DNA of 64,000 bases from Hirsutella rhossiliensis (Eukaryota > Ascomycota > Sordariomycetes > Hypocreales > Ophiocordycipitaceae). Each line of letters opens with the position of its first letter. The stretch's first letter is position 1. The stretch lies in contig NW_025408668.1 in NCBI RefSeq assembly GCF_020360975.1, forward strand, positions 620,001 to 684,000, given 5' to 3'. The notes under the pieces are model-generated. The model ran no database searches and was not told the origin of the DNA. It worked only from the letters and a program-made list of their open reading frames with translations. The position numbers and the translations under genes are program-made. Shown piece by piece: positions 1 to 10,495 of this stretch.

Positions 1-659
1 AGAGGTCGACGACAAGTTCGTCTGTCTGGGAGCCGTCGCAGCTCGTGACATCCTCGTACGGCTATCAGCATCATATGGGCGTGGCTACTGCAGTCATGGC
101 ATCGGCTGTTCATTCTCCGTATCCACCGACAACCCCATTGAGTCGCGCGAGCACCACGCGACAAGGCCGCGTCTATGGCGGGCAACCGTCCCCGTCGATG
201 CACGACAGTCCCGGCCAAGCCATGGTAACAACACAGCCTACGTCTACTGGCGGCCGTACGGTAATGCACTTGCATTATTCTGTGCCGACTTATCCAAACG
301 CAGTGGTACCGCATTATGATTCCCTAGGGTCCACGGAGGCCCTCCTTACCGTCATGTCCACTGACTCTCCTCCGACAATGCAGGGGAATTTAAGTTTCAC
401 AGAACCGATTCCCTACGGACAAACTGGTCATCATCGTGCTCTCGATCCTGCCCAGCTACGGAATTTTAGGGCACCGAAAGTCAATAAGACGACGCAACCA
501 GTTGAGACAAAGATGCGCAATGCAAGATTGCAGGGTCGCCTACAGCAAAGACACAGCCTGTCTTTGCACCTAATGGTTCTGAATGAAGGAAGTACCCGTG
601 AACAAATGGTGGACAGCGATGTAAATGACCGTCACTCTAAATTAGTGCCCTCAAAATGA
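1..659 (+). CDS. Ser/Thr/Pro-rich hypothetical protein, 3' end (5' end outside window)
   Basis: The frame starting at base 3 is open from the left edge to a TGA at 657-659, so only the C-terminal part (about 218 residues) is present. The composition is rich in Ser, Thr, Pro, Gln, Tyr and Met, low in hydrophobic blocks, and looks disordered, as in C-terminal regions of fungal transcription regulators. No catalytic motif is visible. A GTG at 45 is only an internal codon, not a start. The last nine bases overlap the stop of the convergent membrane-protein gene on the minus strand. Function is unknown. Confidence 0.45.
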   Translation, partial: RSTTSSSVWEPSQLVTSSYGYQHHMGVATAVMASAVHSPYPPTTPLSRASTTRQGRVYGGQPSPSMHDSPGQAMVTTQPTSTGGRTVMHLHYSVPTYPNAVVPHYDSLGSTEALLTVMSTDSPPTMQGNLSFTEPIPYGQTGHHRALDPAQLRNFRAPKVNKTTQPVETKMRNARLQGRLQQRHSLSLHLMVLNEGSTREQMVDSDVNDRHSKLVPSK

Positions 660-1556
660 TACCGGATGCTCCACCGACCGTTCAGTACCGGGCTCTGTCA
701 CCACAGACAGCTGAATCTCTCTATCTACCCGTTTTCTCTGGTGCTCTCTTATCATACTGTCAAGAGGTACTGCCGGCATAACTAAAATCGCCAGACAAAG
801 CCCACACTGACCTCCAAACTGATGTCTCACCCAACCAGTCATAGAACATACTAGGAGCCCAGATGATGCTAGGAACACCAGTCCGCTTACTGCTCCAAGC
901 CACGGCATCCCTTGGTTTGACGTCGGCTGCTTCGTCTGAGGCTGAATAGAGCGCCGGTCAAAACGATGGAAACACCGTGTCTTCCTCCATATCGCCATGA
1001 CCATAATAACGGTAGTCAAGTGAGACACCATCGGAGCAGCCCACCAGAATTCGACGCCAGATAGCCTGGTATGCCAGACGGTCGTCCCAATAAAGGGCAG
1101 GTGAAAGACTAATGCTAGTCCAAAAATGATGATTCTCGCCTTAATGGATGGGTCAGGGTCGACCGCGCGAGAAAAATAGGCGTAAATCAAGGGATCGACA
1201 ACTTGAATAAGCTAGCAACAGTGAGTATATCCGGGAGATAATTAGACTGGCTGGAATAGGAGTACCTCGATGATGTCGACGCATAACATAGTGACTGCTT
1301 TCCAGGCCGTAAAGAAGGAGTAGGCAAGGACGCTTGGTAAGAGTGCATTTCTCGCACTGCCGAACAAAGAGGCAAATATTAGTCCGGTTCCCAAAAAGAG
1401 AGAAGCCGTAGAAATCAACGCCAAAGTTCGCCTACGCGAAGCTTCTCGTGGCTTGACTCTGATCATCCAGTACAGGTAGGGCGCCAGAAAGACCGTCGTC
1501 ACGGCAAATACCACACCAGCCTCGGTAACCTCCTTGATGGTAATTTCGTCTTGCAT
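651..1556 (-). CDS. Spliced multi-pass membrane protein, about seven hydrophobic segments
   Basis: Two exons, 1556-1266 and 1211-651, are joined by a 54-nt intron (1265-1212: donor GTACTC, branch-like ACTCAC, acceptor GCTAG). Joining keeps the frame and gives about 283 residues. Roughly seven hydrophobic stretches are seen, near residues 13-31, 45-65, 72-95, 125-145, 155-175, 205-225 and 235-255, so an integral membrane protein is likely. The frame is open up to an ATG at 1622, but I place the start at 1556 (MQDEIT). The truncated paralogue at 44058 conserves this start while its upstream ATG frame hits a stop. A TATATAAA box lies at 1665-1658, about 100 nt upstream. The family is not recognised; a seven-helix receptor-like or transporter-like protein is possible. 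Confidence 0.6.
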
Positions 1557-1622
1557 GTCAACATTCGGCAGTTTTGAATGGTGTAGAGAGTGGAATTGAG
1601 ACTTGGATTGATGAGAAGGCAT

Positions 1623-2387
1623 ATGAGCATCGGATTCACCCAGGACGAGAGACGTGCTTTATATAGACGTTTAAGTCATAGCAAATGTTAGTACATAGCA
1701 AGTAACGCTCAGGTAAGAGAGCCACAGTACATTTTGCTGTCGTTTTACAAACGGGACGACATGCCTAGAGTAAGATGGTGATTGGATATTTTGTGCATAA
1801 TAAGGTTACACCATCATCGCCTTGAGGTTGGGCTACAGTTGATATGATGACTTGCATATATGAGGCATATGAGCTTCCTCCACATGAAAACGGCCCTGGT
1901 CAGAGTAGGGTGGGTGGAATGGCACGTCTTCAACTGGTCAATGCGGTTGGCTCACAGTTACGATGCCATCCAGCATCTCGGCATCACCAGCAGTGCATAC
2001 AACCTGGTTCATGCACTCTAGCTTGCATGCGTCTAAGAAATCCTTGACCAGGGGTCGGAACGCTATGGAACGGCACAGAGGGCAACTTGTCCAGGGGCCG
2101 TGACGATACCATGAGCTCTCTGGTAGAGATGGACCAAACAAGGATGGTCAAAGGCACGGCAAAAGGTGTCGTTGCTCCATTCTATTGAGATCTTTAGGGC
2201 AACAGGAAGCCTGGCTCTCAGTTGCGACAATTCCGCAAGATGAGTGTCGTACTTGCATGCAGAGCAAAGAACATGGCTCTCTCCTGCCGGCCTTATCGAG
2301 GCCACTGGCCGTGAGCATCAAGAAAAGGCAGGATTGTCAGGCGGGAAGGGAAGAAACAGAGAATAGATCTGAGATGGGAAAAGATAA
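1623..2387. other. Intergenic, no supported gene
   Basis: This interval holds the promoter of the membrane-protein gene at its left end (TATA box near 1658-1665, sharing sequence with the region upstream of 44058). Short overlapping ORFs of 60-80 codons on both strands between 1844 and 2391 have no coherent coding signal, and I call none of them. Confidence 0.5.
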
Positions 2388-2912
2388 TTAATTACTGGGC
2401 AATTCCTTCGGCTTTTCCATCCCTTGAAGAATCATTTCCATCGCCCTTACCAAAAGTGCTCTACCCTTATCGCTGTCCAACTCATCAACAGAACACGGTT
2501 CTTGACCATCCATAAAAACCGCGCTCGCACCGCAACTCGCCAAGTGGATAAATCCTCTGGACCCTTCCTGCCATGCTTCGCACATACTTATTTCCATTTC
2601 GGCGCTGATGCTCTCGGAAACCGGAATACCAACTCCCTCACCCAACCTGGACGGCCCCCAGAAATATCTATCTTCACTAAGCTTTCGACAATACCAGTAA
2701 TGGAGTAGAGATGATTTATCTTCGAGGTCGTGGAAGTTGTAGCGGAGTCTTTTGTGAGGGTCCTGCATACACCTCTTGCAATTTTCGGTGATGATCTGAA
2801 AGGGTTGGACTCCAAGTCGACACGGCTCGTCATGGGTGCACTTCTTCTGATCAGGGTCGTTAAGGTGACCGCACTTCATCGAGCCTTGGGTGACAATATG
2901 TGATGCCATCAT
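2388..2912 (-). CDS. Cys/His-rich hypothetical protein
   Basis: An uninterrupted frame of 174 codons starts at tandem ATGs (2912 and 2909) directly behind an A-rich stretch, a good fungal start context. The frame stays open to 2981 with weaker starts. The N-terminal half carries spaced Cys and His (CGH, KKCTH, EPC, ENCKRC), which could bind a metal, although the spacing fits no zinc-finger class I know. The C-terminal half is mixed helical-looking sequence with EISMCEAW and ending ELPSN. There are no signal peptide or membrane segments. Function unknown. It is a single exon with no close neighbour on the same strand. Confidence 0.5.
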   Translation of the reverse strand: MMASHIVTQGSMKCGHLNDPDQKKCTHDEPCRLGVQPFQIITENCKRCMQDPHKRLRYNFHDLEDKSSLLHYWYCRKLSEDRYFWGPSRLGEGVGIPVSESISAEMEISMCEAWQEGSRGFIHLASCGASAVFMDGQEPCSVDELDSDKGRALLVRAMEMILQGMEKPKELPSN

Positions 2913-3863
2913 TTTTTTTTGGCAGGAGCGTTTCAGAAGACAAGTAATTGTGATGGCTATGTCCATATGTGCGCGATTCAATGCCTTATAAGTCAGAATT
3001 ACACTCGCAGCTGCCTACGCTCTCTCTGCGCCTGAAATGTGACAAAAAGGTAACAATAAGCTATGGCAAGACCTAAAGTCCCAGTAACGTGCTATGTTGT
3101 TAGCCGCATCACCTGTCGCGTGCATGCAGGGCGCAAGTTTGGTACAAGATTAATCAGGCAGGACGCATAGCTGCCGCAAAGAACTATTGCACATATCCAC
3201 ACCGAACCGTCAGACAAGGTCAATCGGTGCGGGACAAATGAATACATACAGCAAAACTGGCTGGCGGGGGCCCGCTGGGTGCCTAGTACAATCAAATGCC
3301 TCCGTACAGTCGCTGGAGCGTACTGGACTGGCTGTCCACCAGCAAGAGTCGGAGACAGCAATCCCGCCGCTACACTTATACCTTGACGACCAGGTTGCCC
3401 GCACGCGCGTAAGATTCGACATAATCAGTAGACATGCACTCTATCACAATCACATCGACCGGGGAATTTAAGATGGCCTCCGATGCTACGCCGCGTTCCA
3501 GGTTGGGTAACAGACCAAAATGCAGCGCAAGGGCGTATGCTCCATCCGCCCCAACAGCTGTGATTAGCGACTAATGTTAAAGCCATGCTGGATATTATGG
3601 ACATTGTTGGATATTATGGACATTGTTGGATACCGCGTTCATTGGTGGCTAATATTGGATACGTGCTTCATGGATCATGTTGGATAAGGTTACGGTCTGC
3701 TTACATTGCATGACACACTTCTCTAAAACTGCGGGGTTCCGCTGCACGTGCTCGGCAACTGCAACTCCGACCACCTACCAACATTCGCCAACATCAGCCC
3801 TAATTAATATAACACGGTGCCCTGTTTGCAATTCAATGAGCTACCCAATGTTGCTAGTGCGCT
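2913..3863. other. Intergenic, no supported gene
   Basis: Only short overlapping ORFs are present and none is convincing. The one structure is a short tandem repeat at 3588-3635. The ORF at 3677-3991 overlaps the better frame starting at 3864 and is treated as a shadow. Confidence 0.4.
3588..3635. repeat. Short tandem repeat, 19-bp unit, about 2.4 copies
   Basis: The unit TTGGATATTATGGACATTG is repeated twice head to tail and followed by a partial third copy. It lies in noncoding sequence upstream of the gene at 3864. Confidence 0.8.
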
Positions 3864-4972
3864 ATGCCTCGATCGCCTTTGTTCTGGACGATTCACAAGA
3901 TCAGCAGAGAGCTGGACGAGCGGGGCAGAATCCCTTCGCACCGTCTGTCAGAGCTTCGCAATCGACTGAGCATAGCTTGCAAGGACCCTGAGCGTCAAAC
4001 ACCAGGGAAAGCTCCCCGTCCAAAAAAGCAGATTCTGGCCAACAGTCGACAAAACCATGCTCATCGCATCTATTTGGATGTGCTGGATAAAGACTGCCAT
4101 GTGTTTCTCCCCTTTATTCTTGCCGTCTCGCCAAGATCGTGCGTGGCATTAGACATGAAAAGCTTCTTCGAGTTCCAAAGCGGCAATCCATGCCGAGTCT
4201 CGAGCTTTAAGCCAGAGGCGAAAGCGTGTCTTGAAGATATAGCACGAACCGAAGATTTCAGCGAAAGCCGTCATTTCAAGAGACTAATACAGTCTCTATT
4301 CCCCAGAGGTGGGTAATGCCGTCATTTACTGCCCACGGATTTCGTCTGATGTGAGTAGGTCCCCATGAAACGACAACAGAGCGACCTCAGAGGCAAATTG
4401 AATATAAATATTGGCAAACCTCTATCACACAGATGGAGATTCTAGGCGACCCGATTATTACAGCAGTGAAAGCTAGTGCGCTATGGAAACAGGAGCGGGA
4501 CACAGGTATAACAACTACGGACTGCTTAATCGCATTGATTCCTCGAAACAAGAGCGAAGACATATCGATTATCTTCTCTGTAGGCCATAAGAAAGGTCTT
4601 GAGCTCATAGCTGGGCTTCAACCTGAAGAAGAATCCGGAGCTGAGCTGAGCCTGACGCATATGCAAGTAGGAAAGGGTAAGTGAACAACTTCCTCTTGAT
4701 ACAGGACTGCTAACAGCATCTTTGCGACAGAATCACAGTTCCAATGCACGCATGTGACTCTCAACCGCGTTAGCATGCTCGGTAACCCATTATTAGACGC
4801 AATCCAAGCGAGCAGTCGGTGGAAAGCGGAGCGAAGGACCAGGATCTCGACCACAGAATGCCTAGTAGCGTTTATTCCGCGACGCCAGAATGTGGATGTT
4901 TCTGTTCGTATCACGGTTGGCCACAACAAGGGACTTGAATTGATTATGCAGCTTCAGCTTGAGAGTATATGA
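3864..4972 (+). CDS. Three-exon gene whose exons 2 and 3 encode duplicated domains
   Basis: Exons 3864-4308, 4380-4676 and 4731-4972 join in frame to 327 residues plus stop. Intron 1 (4309-4379) has donor GTGGGT and acceptor ACAACAG; intron 2 (4677-4730) has donor GTAAGT, a GCTAAC branch site and acceptor GCGACAG. Exon 2 and exon 3 each encode about 70 residues that align along their whole length. Shared landmarks are LGDP/LGNP, the A-KAS or A-QAS pair, the TTTDCL/STTECL pair, A-IPR, and a closing VGHKKGLELI/VGHNKGLELI. Exon 1 is unrelated and basic. I do not recognise the family. The 3' end overlaps by 29 bp the stop end of a minus-strand ORF. The first intron is the least certain part of the model. 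Confidence 0.55.
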
Positions 4973-5283
4973 ACACCACCCAAGCTTTTATAACACGTAC
5001 GACAAAACCAGCAGGTACATTGACGTCCGTGTTAGTCATGATGTTGTCCCCTTCCCAGTATGTGTCCTCGTTCTCGTTCGACGGGTCGTATACCATGACA
5101 GATTCGCCCCTGCAGCTTATTTTTCTATCGACGGTCGCTTCTTTGAACAGCCACACTCTTAAATACTCATATTCTTTGCCAGACAAAGCCCTTTCTCCTC
5201 TCTAAGAGATACATTAGTGGAAGTAAGATTGAGAGCTGAGGCGAGCTGACCTTGGGTGTGTCTTTTGAAATGTTTTCGGGCAT
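4944..5283 (-). CDS. Small spliced ORF, hypothetical
   Basis: Exon 1 (5283-5251, starting MPENIS) and exon 2 (5201-4944) are separated by a 49-nt candidate intron with donor GTCAGC, CACTAAT branch and acceptor CTTAG. Joining preserves phase 0 and gives about 96 residues. The C-terminal part has alternating acidic and aromatic residues (YDPSNENEDTYWEGD), then a hydrophobic end. No family is recognised. It converges on and overlaps the upstream exon-duplication gene by 29 bp, so one of the two models may be wrong at its end. Confidence 0.35.
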
Positions 5284-6025
5284 GTCGACGAAGCCTGGAA
5301 AATGCAGGACTGTAGCCTGATGGGAACAGCTGCGATTGCATGATATTGGATACCGCTATGTATTCGCAGGCATAGCTCTTTGACGTTTATCCTTGGCTGA
5401 TTGCTGCTCCTGGAGCCTCGATATGATAGATTGACAATGTTGGGCAGCAAAATCTTTTGCCGGATTGAAGTTCGCCTCGGGATTACCCCGCAGCGACCAT
5501 ACGTGTTCGGCGTCACCCCGCGGACATGGCGGATAAAGAAAAACCCGGTCCGGCTAAGATTGCTCGATTTGGGCTTACCCACTCTTAAATGGGGGCAGGT
5601 GCAGGTACGAGTAAAGTGGGTACTAATCACCAAAGGAAATTTTCTCACCCACCTACAGCAATCTCGTCCCAAGAGCCGAGCAATAGTTCTTCATAATCGG
5701 TCGTGCTCATCCCCTTCTTTAGCGTGAGAACTTCTAAGTTAACTCCAAGATATGCTCTGTCTATTTACGAATGCCCGATCTTAATTAAGACTAGCTTCAA
5801 GATTTAATTAGTCATAATTTTTTTGACGTGCCCACGTTAAACGGAATATTTTGTAGCGACAGTCCGGTTGCCGTTTCAGAGCTCGGATAAACTCCGGCCC
5901 GGCCTCTAGCGAATCCTCAAATTGGTTCTAGCCCTCCTGCGCGCTTTCAAACGCCTCACCATTGTTTCGGCCCCCCGAATTCGCATTTGCAACTGCCTCC
6001 CCATAACATCTTTGCTCGCTTGTAG
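5284..6025. other. Intergenic, no supported gene
   Basis: ORFs of 108 and 152 codons on opposite strands overlap here with no domain or splice support. The right end may contain decayed 5' exons of the GGPP synthase pseudogene that follows, but I could not align them. Confidence 0.35.
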
Positions 6026-6850
6026 AGGGCAAGAATATTCGGTCGCAGATGATCAACGTTTCAATACGTGGCTGGAGGTCCCTCTGGATCGTCTCCAGAT
6101 TATTCAACAGACGGCGGACATACTACACATGTTACACAACAGGATGCCCGGAGTCCCGGACAGTGTGGATGACTGAACAACGATCGGGCAGAAGATCCCC
6201 CGTAGATCGGGCAACGAAAGACTCTTTTTGTTTCTATCTAATGAAGGAAATCCATCTCTCTTATATACATGAATAGAGAGACTAAGGGCAGCTGCTGCCT
6301 GCAGGCAGCAGCTTGACCAGTCGCGACTGCCTATTAGGCAGTAGGTAGCACCGTGAATGAGCGTCTTAATCTTGACAACACACGACATCCTCACATCCTT
6401 ACTGATTGATGACATAGGGGATAACACACTCCTGCGCCGATGCTCTGCGGTTGCGCACAGCATTTTCGGCGTAGCTAAGACCATCAACAGCGGACTATTT
6501 CTATTTTCGTGCCCTCAAGGAGCTCCAGAAGCTAAGCAGCTCGGAAGTTATGGGTATCTTTGTCGACGAGCTGCTACAACTGCACCGCGGCCAGGTATGG
6601 ACCTATACTGGCGTGATTTACTTACCTGTCCGGCTGAGCATGAATACCTGGAGATGGTGGGCAACAAGACTGAGAGCAAGTTCTCTTTGCCTGTCATACA
6701 CAGCATATACCATGATCCAACCAACCTGCAGCTGCTCCATATTCTCAAGCAAAAGACTACTGACCTTGACGTCAAGCGATATGCGGTCCAGTATATGGAG
6801 GAGACTAGCGGCTTCAAATACACCCGTATCGCGCGACAACCTGGGGCACA
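6026..6850 (+). pseudogene. Geranylgeranyl diphosphate synthase-like pseudogene
   Basis: Pieces of a fungal polyprenyl diphosphate synthase occur in order. After a TGTAG acceptor come GKNIRSQ and FNTWLEVP with an IIQQTADILH helix, then the first Asp-rich motif DDIGDN at 6408-6425 followed by LRR and AHSIFGVAKTINS. Next come DELLQLHRGQ and MDLYWRD with CP-EHEY, and finally FSLPVIHSI and the C-terminal KRYAVQYMEET with FKYTR. In the enzyme family these regions bind allylic and homoallylic diphosphates. The segment with the second Asp-rich motif is missing between GNKTE and SKFSLP, so catalysis is not expected. The gene is also split by a 254-bp palindromic element (6130-6383) and by frameshifts, one of them a lost G before MDLYW. 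No terpene cluster genes are seen beside it. Confidence 0.75.
6130..6383. mobile_element. Short palindrome-rich nonautonomous element, copy 1, inserted in the GGPP synthase
   Basis: The insertion interrupts the synthase between the LH and the SLLIDD codons. Left flank GACATACTACACA (6117-6129) and right flank GACATCCTCACA (6384-6395) look like a diverged target-site duplication. The element carries two perfect or near-perfect hairpins near its right end (GCTGCTGCCTG with its complement near 6293-6314, and ACTGCCTA with TAGGCAGT near 6328-6345). It also has a segment with TTTCTATCTAATGA shared in reverse orientation with the copy near 19.5-19.75 kb. No ORF is inside. The size and flanks suggest a MITE; class uncertain. 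Confidence 0.6.
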
Positions 6851-6929
6851 ACCGCTCGTTGCTGGTTGTTTGGGTTGCAACCAGACAATACAGTCACAAG
6901 AACGGCTTAAGGTTACTTCGGAGAAAGCC

Positions 6930-7700
6930 AAATCACCTATGCGAAAGGTGAATACATCGATGCAAACAACGACAGAGCCTTTTTCATTTCGGCCTTTTTT
7001 TGCAAAGATCAGAGGCGACGGACCTCTTCCTGTGCCTACTTCGCTTCAATTGCCGTCTCAAGCCGGGGGTTCGCAGGGAGGCTACAGCTACTCGGCTTAC
7101 CCTGCAGGGTCCTCTGGGGCTTATCATGTGGCGGGCCCAGGCGGGGCGGTCTACGAAACTCAGACGGAAAAGGCGGACGCACTTCGGGCCGAGATTCTGG
7201 AGAGGCGCGCGGCCGCAGACGACATCCCCTGGGCTCCGGAGGTGCGGGCCCCGCACAGAGCCGTCAACTGCAGCGTTACGCTAGCCGATGCGGCGCATGC
7301 CTGCACGTCCACCGGGAACACCTCAGCACGCGTTGGTGCCCCGGCCATACGGGGATCGCCGGCAACGAGCGGGCCGACCAGCTAGCAAAGGAGGGCTGCC
7401 GGGCCGAGGGTCCGGACAGATCGCCGACCTACGCGAACATCAAGAGACAGGCCAAGGCTGCGGCCAGGCGCGACTTCCAGGACTGGTGGGCCGCGGGGGC
7501 CCCGAGCAGCTACAAGAGCCTAGAGCTCAAGGCCTCGCTCGGGTGCCCCCCGGAGCTGCACACCAAACGAGAGCACCTCCATCACCTGCTCGCTGCGAGG
7601 AGCGGGCACGGGGACTTCGCCGACTACCACGAGAGGTTTAACCACGAAGAGGCCCGGATCGAATGCTCTTGCGGAGGAGAAAATCACCGACACACCCCTA
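6930..7700 (+). mobile_element. LINE fragment: RNase H-like C-terminal region
   Basis: One frame reads through REHLSTRWCPGHTGIAGNE and RADQLAKEG, the hallmark end of the RNase H domain in fungal LINE polyproteins. It continues through a helical tail to a Cys-rich end (ARIECSCG). The N-terminal part of the domain upstream (TEKADALRAEILE) is in another frame, so at least one shift is present. The fragment abuts the GGPP synthase pseudogene and is cut off near 7700. It belongs to a different LINE from the one at 8.16-10.2 kb. Confidence 0.6.
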
Positions 7701-8161
7701 CTGCCGGAAGGTAGGTACTCGACACCGCCTAAGGCTAGCCCCACGGCGGGCAAGGCTATCAACCAGGCACTAGGAAGGGATTTGACCGGTTCCTCGGGCT
7801 AGTAACGGAGGCAGAATTCTTGATCGGATCTGCCACCGCCACTAGCTCGAGGCAACCCTCCAACCTAATATGTACAACTCTCTTTTCTATGTTTTCTGCC
7901 CGTAGGCTCCTGTGGGCCTACGGCCCAGCTGACTGCGTGGGCTTTCAGTCACCCGGCTCTGACCGAAGACTGACTAATATTACGGCTTCGCCGCCGTGCC
8001 CGGAACCCGCTGACGGGGGAAGGGACCTGAGAATCCGAGCGGCCACAGAGTCCAAGAATTGCTAGATAGGGGAGTAGAAGTAAGGAACGCGCGACGGGTC
8101 TCCGACGAGCATCCCCATCTTGTACTATACCTAGCCTAGCACGTCTTTTGCCCTTATAGGG
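7701..8161. other. No supported gene between two LINE fragments
   Basis: I see only short ORFs. The right end just upstream of 8162 may be 5'-truncated LINE sequence, since the reverse transcriptase frame begins abruptly there. Confidence 0.3.
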
Positions 8162-9953
8162 ATGTCCCAGACGGTAATCAATACTACTACTACCAGCCAA
8201 GCTGGTGCTGATAACAACAGTGGCTCCATCGCCTTCGTGGACGACTACTCTGCCTGGGTCACTGGACCAACAGCCGAGTCGAACAGAGATGGTATTCAGT
8301 CGATTATCGATGATGCGCTCGAGTGGGAGAAGCGCAGCGGCGCCACGTTTGAAGTTGACAAGACGTCCGTCATCCATTTCACACGCATCGCAGAACGAGA
8401 CAGCGACTCGCCTTTCGCCATCAGAGGGAATGATGTCAAGCCGAAGGACAATGTGAAGCTGCTGGGAGTCATCATGGATCAAGCACTTCGCTTCAAGGAG
8501 CATATCGCCGGAGTAGCCGCCAAGGGGCTGACCGCTGCCATGTGCTTGAAACGACTGAAGATGGCCTCGCCACGAACGGCGAGGCAACTGTTCACTGCGA
8601 CCGTTGCGCCGACCATGGATTATGCCTCCAACGTTTGGTCGCATGCATGCGGGGCGAAAGAAGCGTCATGGATCGATAGGGCCCAGCGAATTGGAGCCCA
8701 GGCAATCACAGGAGGATTCCGCACAGTGGCAACGGCAGTGGCTGAGGCCGAGGCTGGCGTGCAATCATTCCGAGAACGGCACGCTCAAGCGGCAGCGAAA
8801 TTCTGGATAAGGATGCGGACGCTCCCGAAGACGCATCCTCTGACATCGTTGAGGCTCAAGCTGCACAGGAGGTATGCCTCGCCGATGCAGAAGCTCGCCT
8901 CGGCGATGTCAAGACTAGATACCAAACGCGTGGAAGTCATCCATGAGTTCGCACTCGCGCCGTGGGACGAACGTATGCAGGCAAAGTACGAGGCAGACCG
9001 AGTGGAGGTGATGAGGCCGGAGGTCCCGGAGGACATCACTATTGCGACGTCCAGTTCTCAAAGGAAAGGCAAGGTCGGTTTGGGAGGCGTCGTTCGGGAT
9101 GCTTCCCGTGACAACGCAGACGAGGTGCTGGCAAGCTACTCCGTCACCCTTGGCTCCAGTGATGAGCAGAATGTCTACACAGCAGGACTCGAGGCAATCG
9201 CCATGGCCCTGAGGTGTGTGCCTCTAGGTATTCATGACCGAGAGCTCACAGTTGTGACAAGCAACCGCGCTGTCCTGCAAGTCATCGGGCGACCGCGGCA
9301 GCAGTCTGGTCAGTGCACGATACGGGCGATATACGGATCTGTTGAGTATCTTGCGAAAAGAGGCTGCAGAGTCAGACTTCGTTGGGTGCCTGCAAAGAAT
9401 GAGGAGTTCACCCTTGGGCCACTGGCCAAAATGCAAGCGAAAAGAGCAACGCGAGATGAATGCATCGCTGAACCAGCAACGTTTCAGGCAAGAGCAACGA
9501 CGTTACGACTGCTGCTCAACGAACACACTCGCGTTAGTCAGATCCCAGAAGGGTTGGGAAGCACTCAAAGCGCATCGATAAGGCACTGCTGGGAAGCACA
9601 CCCGCAAGTTGTACGACGAGCTAACGAGAAGGGAATCCGAAGTGTTGGTACAGTTTCGAACTGGCAAATCACGGCTGAATAGCTACCTTTGCAAAATCGG
9701 GGCAGTGGAATCGGATGAGTGCACTTGTGGGCAGTCTGCAGAAACGGTGGAGCATTTCCTCTTTCGATGCAGAAGATGGACGGTACAACGAGAGATTATG
9801 CTGCGATATGCTCGCGGAAAGGTGGGAGACCTGTCTTTCTTCCTAGGAGGCAGGTCAGAGTCAGACGACGACAAGTGGCAGCCTGATATTGGGGCGGTGC
9901 GTGCGACGATACAGTTCGCATTGGCGACAAAACGCTTCAGTATGGACCGTTAA
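8162..9953 (+). pseudogene. LINE ORF2 C-terminal part: reverse transcriptase, RNase H and Cys-rich tail
   Basis: The frame opens with SIAFVDDYSAWV, the FxDD catalytic motif of the polymerase, then the thumb and linker (KLLGVIMD, TVAPTMDYASNVW). An RNase H-like region follows around residues 300-420 (VGLGGVVRD, SSDEQNVYTAGLEAIAMAL, RLRWVPAKNEE). The C-terminal tail, in another frame, has GKHTRKLYDEL, ARLNSYL-type helix and a CTCG-x-ETVEHFLFRC zinc-binding end, closing at 9953. The frame moves f2 to f1 near 9550 and f1 to f0 near 9592, each at a GGG run. No other stops occur, so the frame may be intact in the real genome. The region upstream of motif C is absent. Confidence 0.75.
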
Positions 9954-10146
9954 TGGGCCATGTACTAATCAAGAGAAAATCATACTAACACAACAGCCTT
10001 CAACTTGGCAGACCGCGCTTCAGTCGCTGAAGGTAGGACGCTGAACACTTGGAGAAACTGACCTTCAAGCAGGCCTGTCATGTCACAGCGAACGAGGCTG
10101 GAAACAGATGAAAAGAAGCGTGGGGCTTCGGGTGAGATGGAACAAT

Positions 10147-10210
10147 GTACAGTAGGTCCGTAGCTTAGCGTAGTGGCCCTATGGGGGAACCCTCCGGGCG
10201 TAATACAACC
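10147..10210 (+). repeat. LINE 3'-end motif, also present near 18.7 kb
   Basis: The stretch with GAGATGGA, TAGCTTAG, GTGGCCCT and CCCTCCGGGCG is repeated with small differences at about 18692-18761 in the same orientation. Here it is directly followed by the A-run, so it is probably the 3' end of the LINE transcript. At 18.7 kb it lies upstream of a minus-strand LINE ORF1 and has no long A-run. Confidence 0.55.
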
Positions 10211-10223
10211 AAAAAAAAAAAAA

Positions 10224-10495
10224 GCTGGTGCTGACGGGCCACTTAGCCTGACTGGCCACCTAGCCACTTTTTCACACCTTCTACCTTCCAGCCAGAACAC
10301 CACCACCAAAATGCGTCGCGAAGAGGCCAGACTTCTGGAGGCTCGCGTGAAAAAGGCCAAGAATTATCTCGATCAAAATCCCACGGCAAAAATGACTACG
10401 GTTGCTCGTCAATTCGAGGTGCCGCGTGGTAGACTCAGAAGCCGTCTTGAGGGTCGAACCAGTTTGACCGAACGCCAACCAACAAATACGAATGC
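10224..10495 (+). mobile_element. Pogo/Fot1-type transposase N-terminal fragment
   Basis: The ATG at 10311 opens MRREEARLLEARVKKAKNYL followed by TAKMTTVARQFEVPRGRLRSRL and TSLTERQPTN. This matches the N-terminal psq-type helix-turn-helix of Fot1/pogo transposases, which binds the element ends. The rest of the transposase (CENP-B domain, DDE region) is missing. At about 10490 the sequence passes into the C-terminal side of the APH-like gene on the other strand. It lies directly behind the LINE poly(A). Confidence 0.6.

Larger units (their letters stand above)
8162..10223 (+). mobile_element. 5'-truncated Tad-like LINE with poly(A) tail
   Basis: The element starts inside the reverse transcriptase domain and ends in a 13-A tract at 10211-10223. 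Its coding part runs from 8162 to 9953. A 3' untranslated region of about 250 bp precedes the A-run and ends with a GC-rich motif shared with 18.7 kb. 5' truncation plus a poly(A) tail is the usual product of target-primed reverse transcription. No target-site duplication could be defined because both flanks are themselves repeats. Confidence 0.7.

Noticed and set aside
5214..5727. ORFs of 152 (minus) and 108 (plus) codons
   Set aside because: They overlap on opposite strands, show no domain, and the minus one conflicts with the better spliced ORF at 4944-5283.
7000..7762. Several overlapping ORFs on both strands
   Set aside because: They are shadows of the GC-rich LINE RNase H frame.
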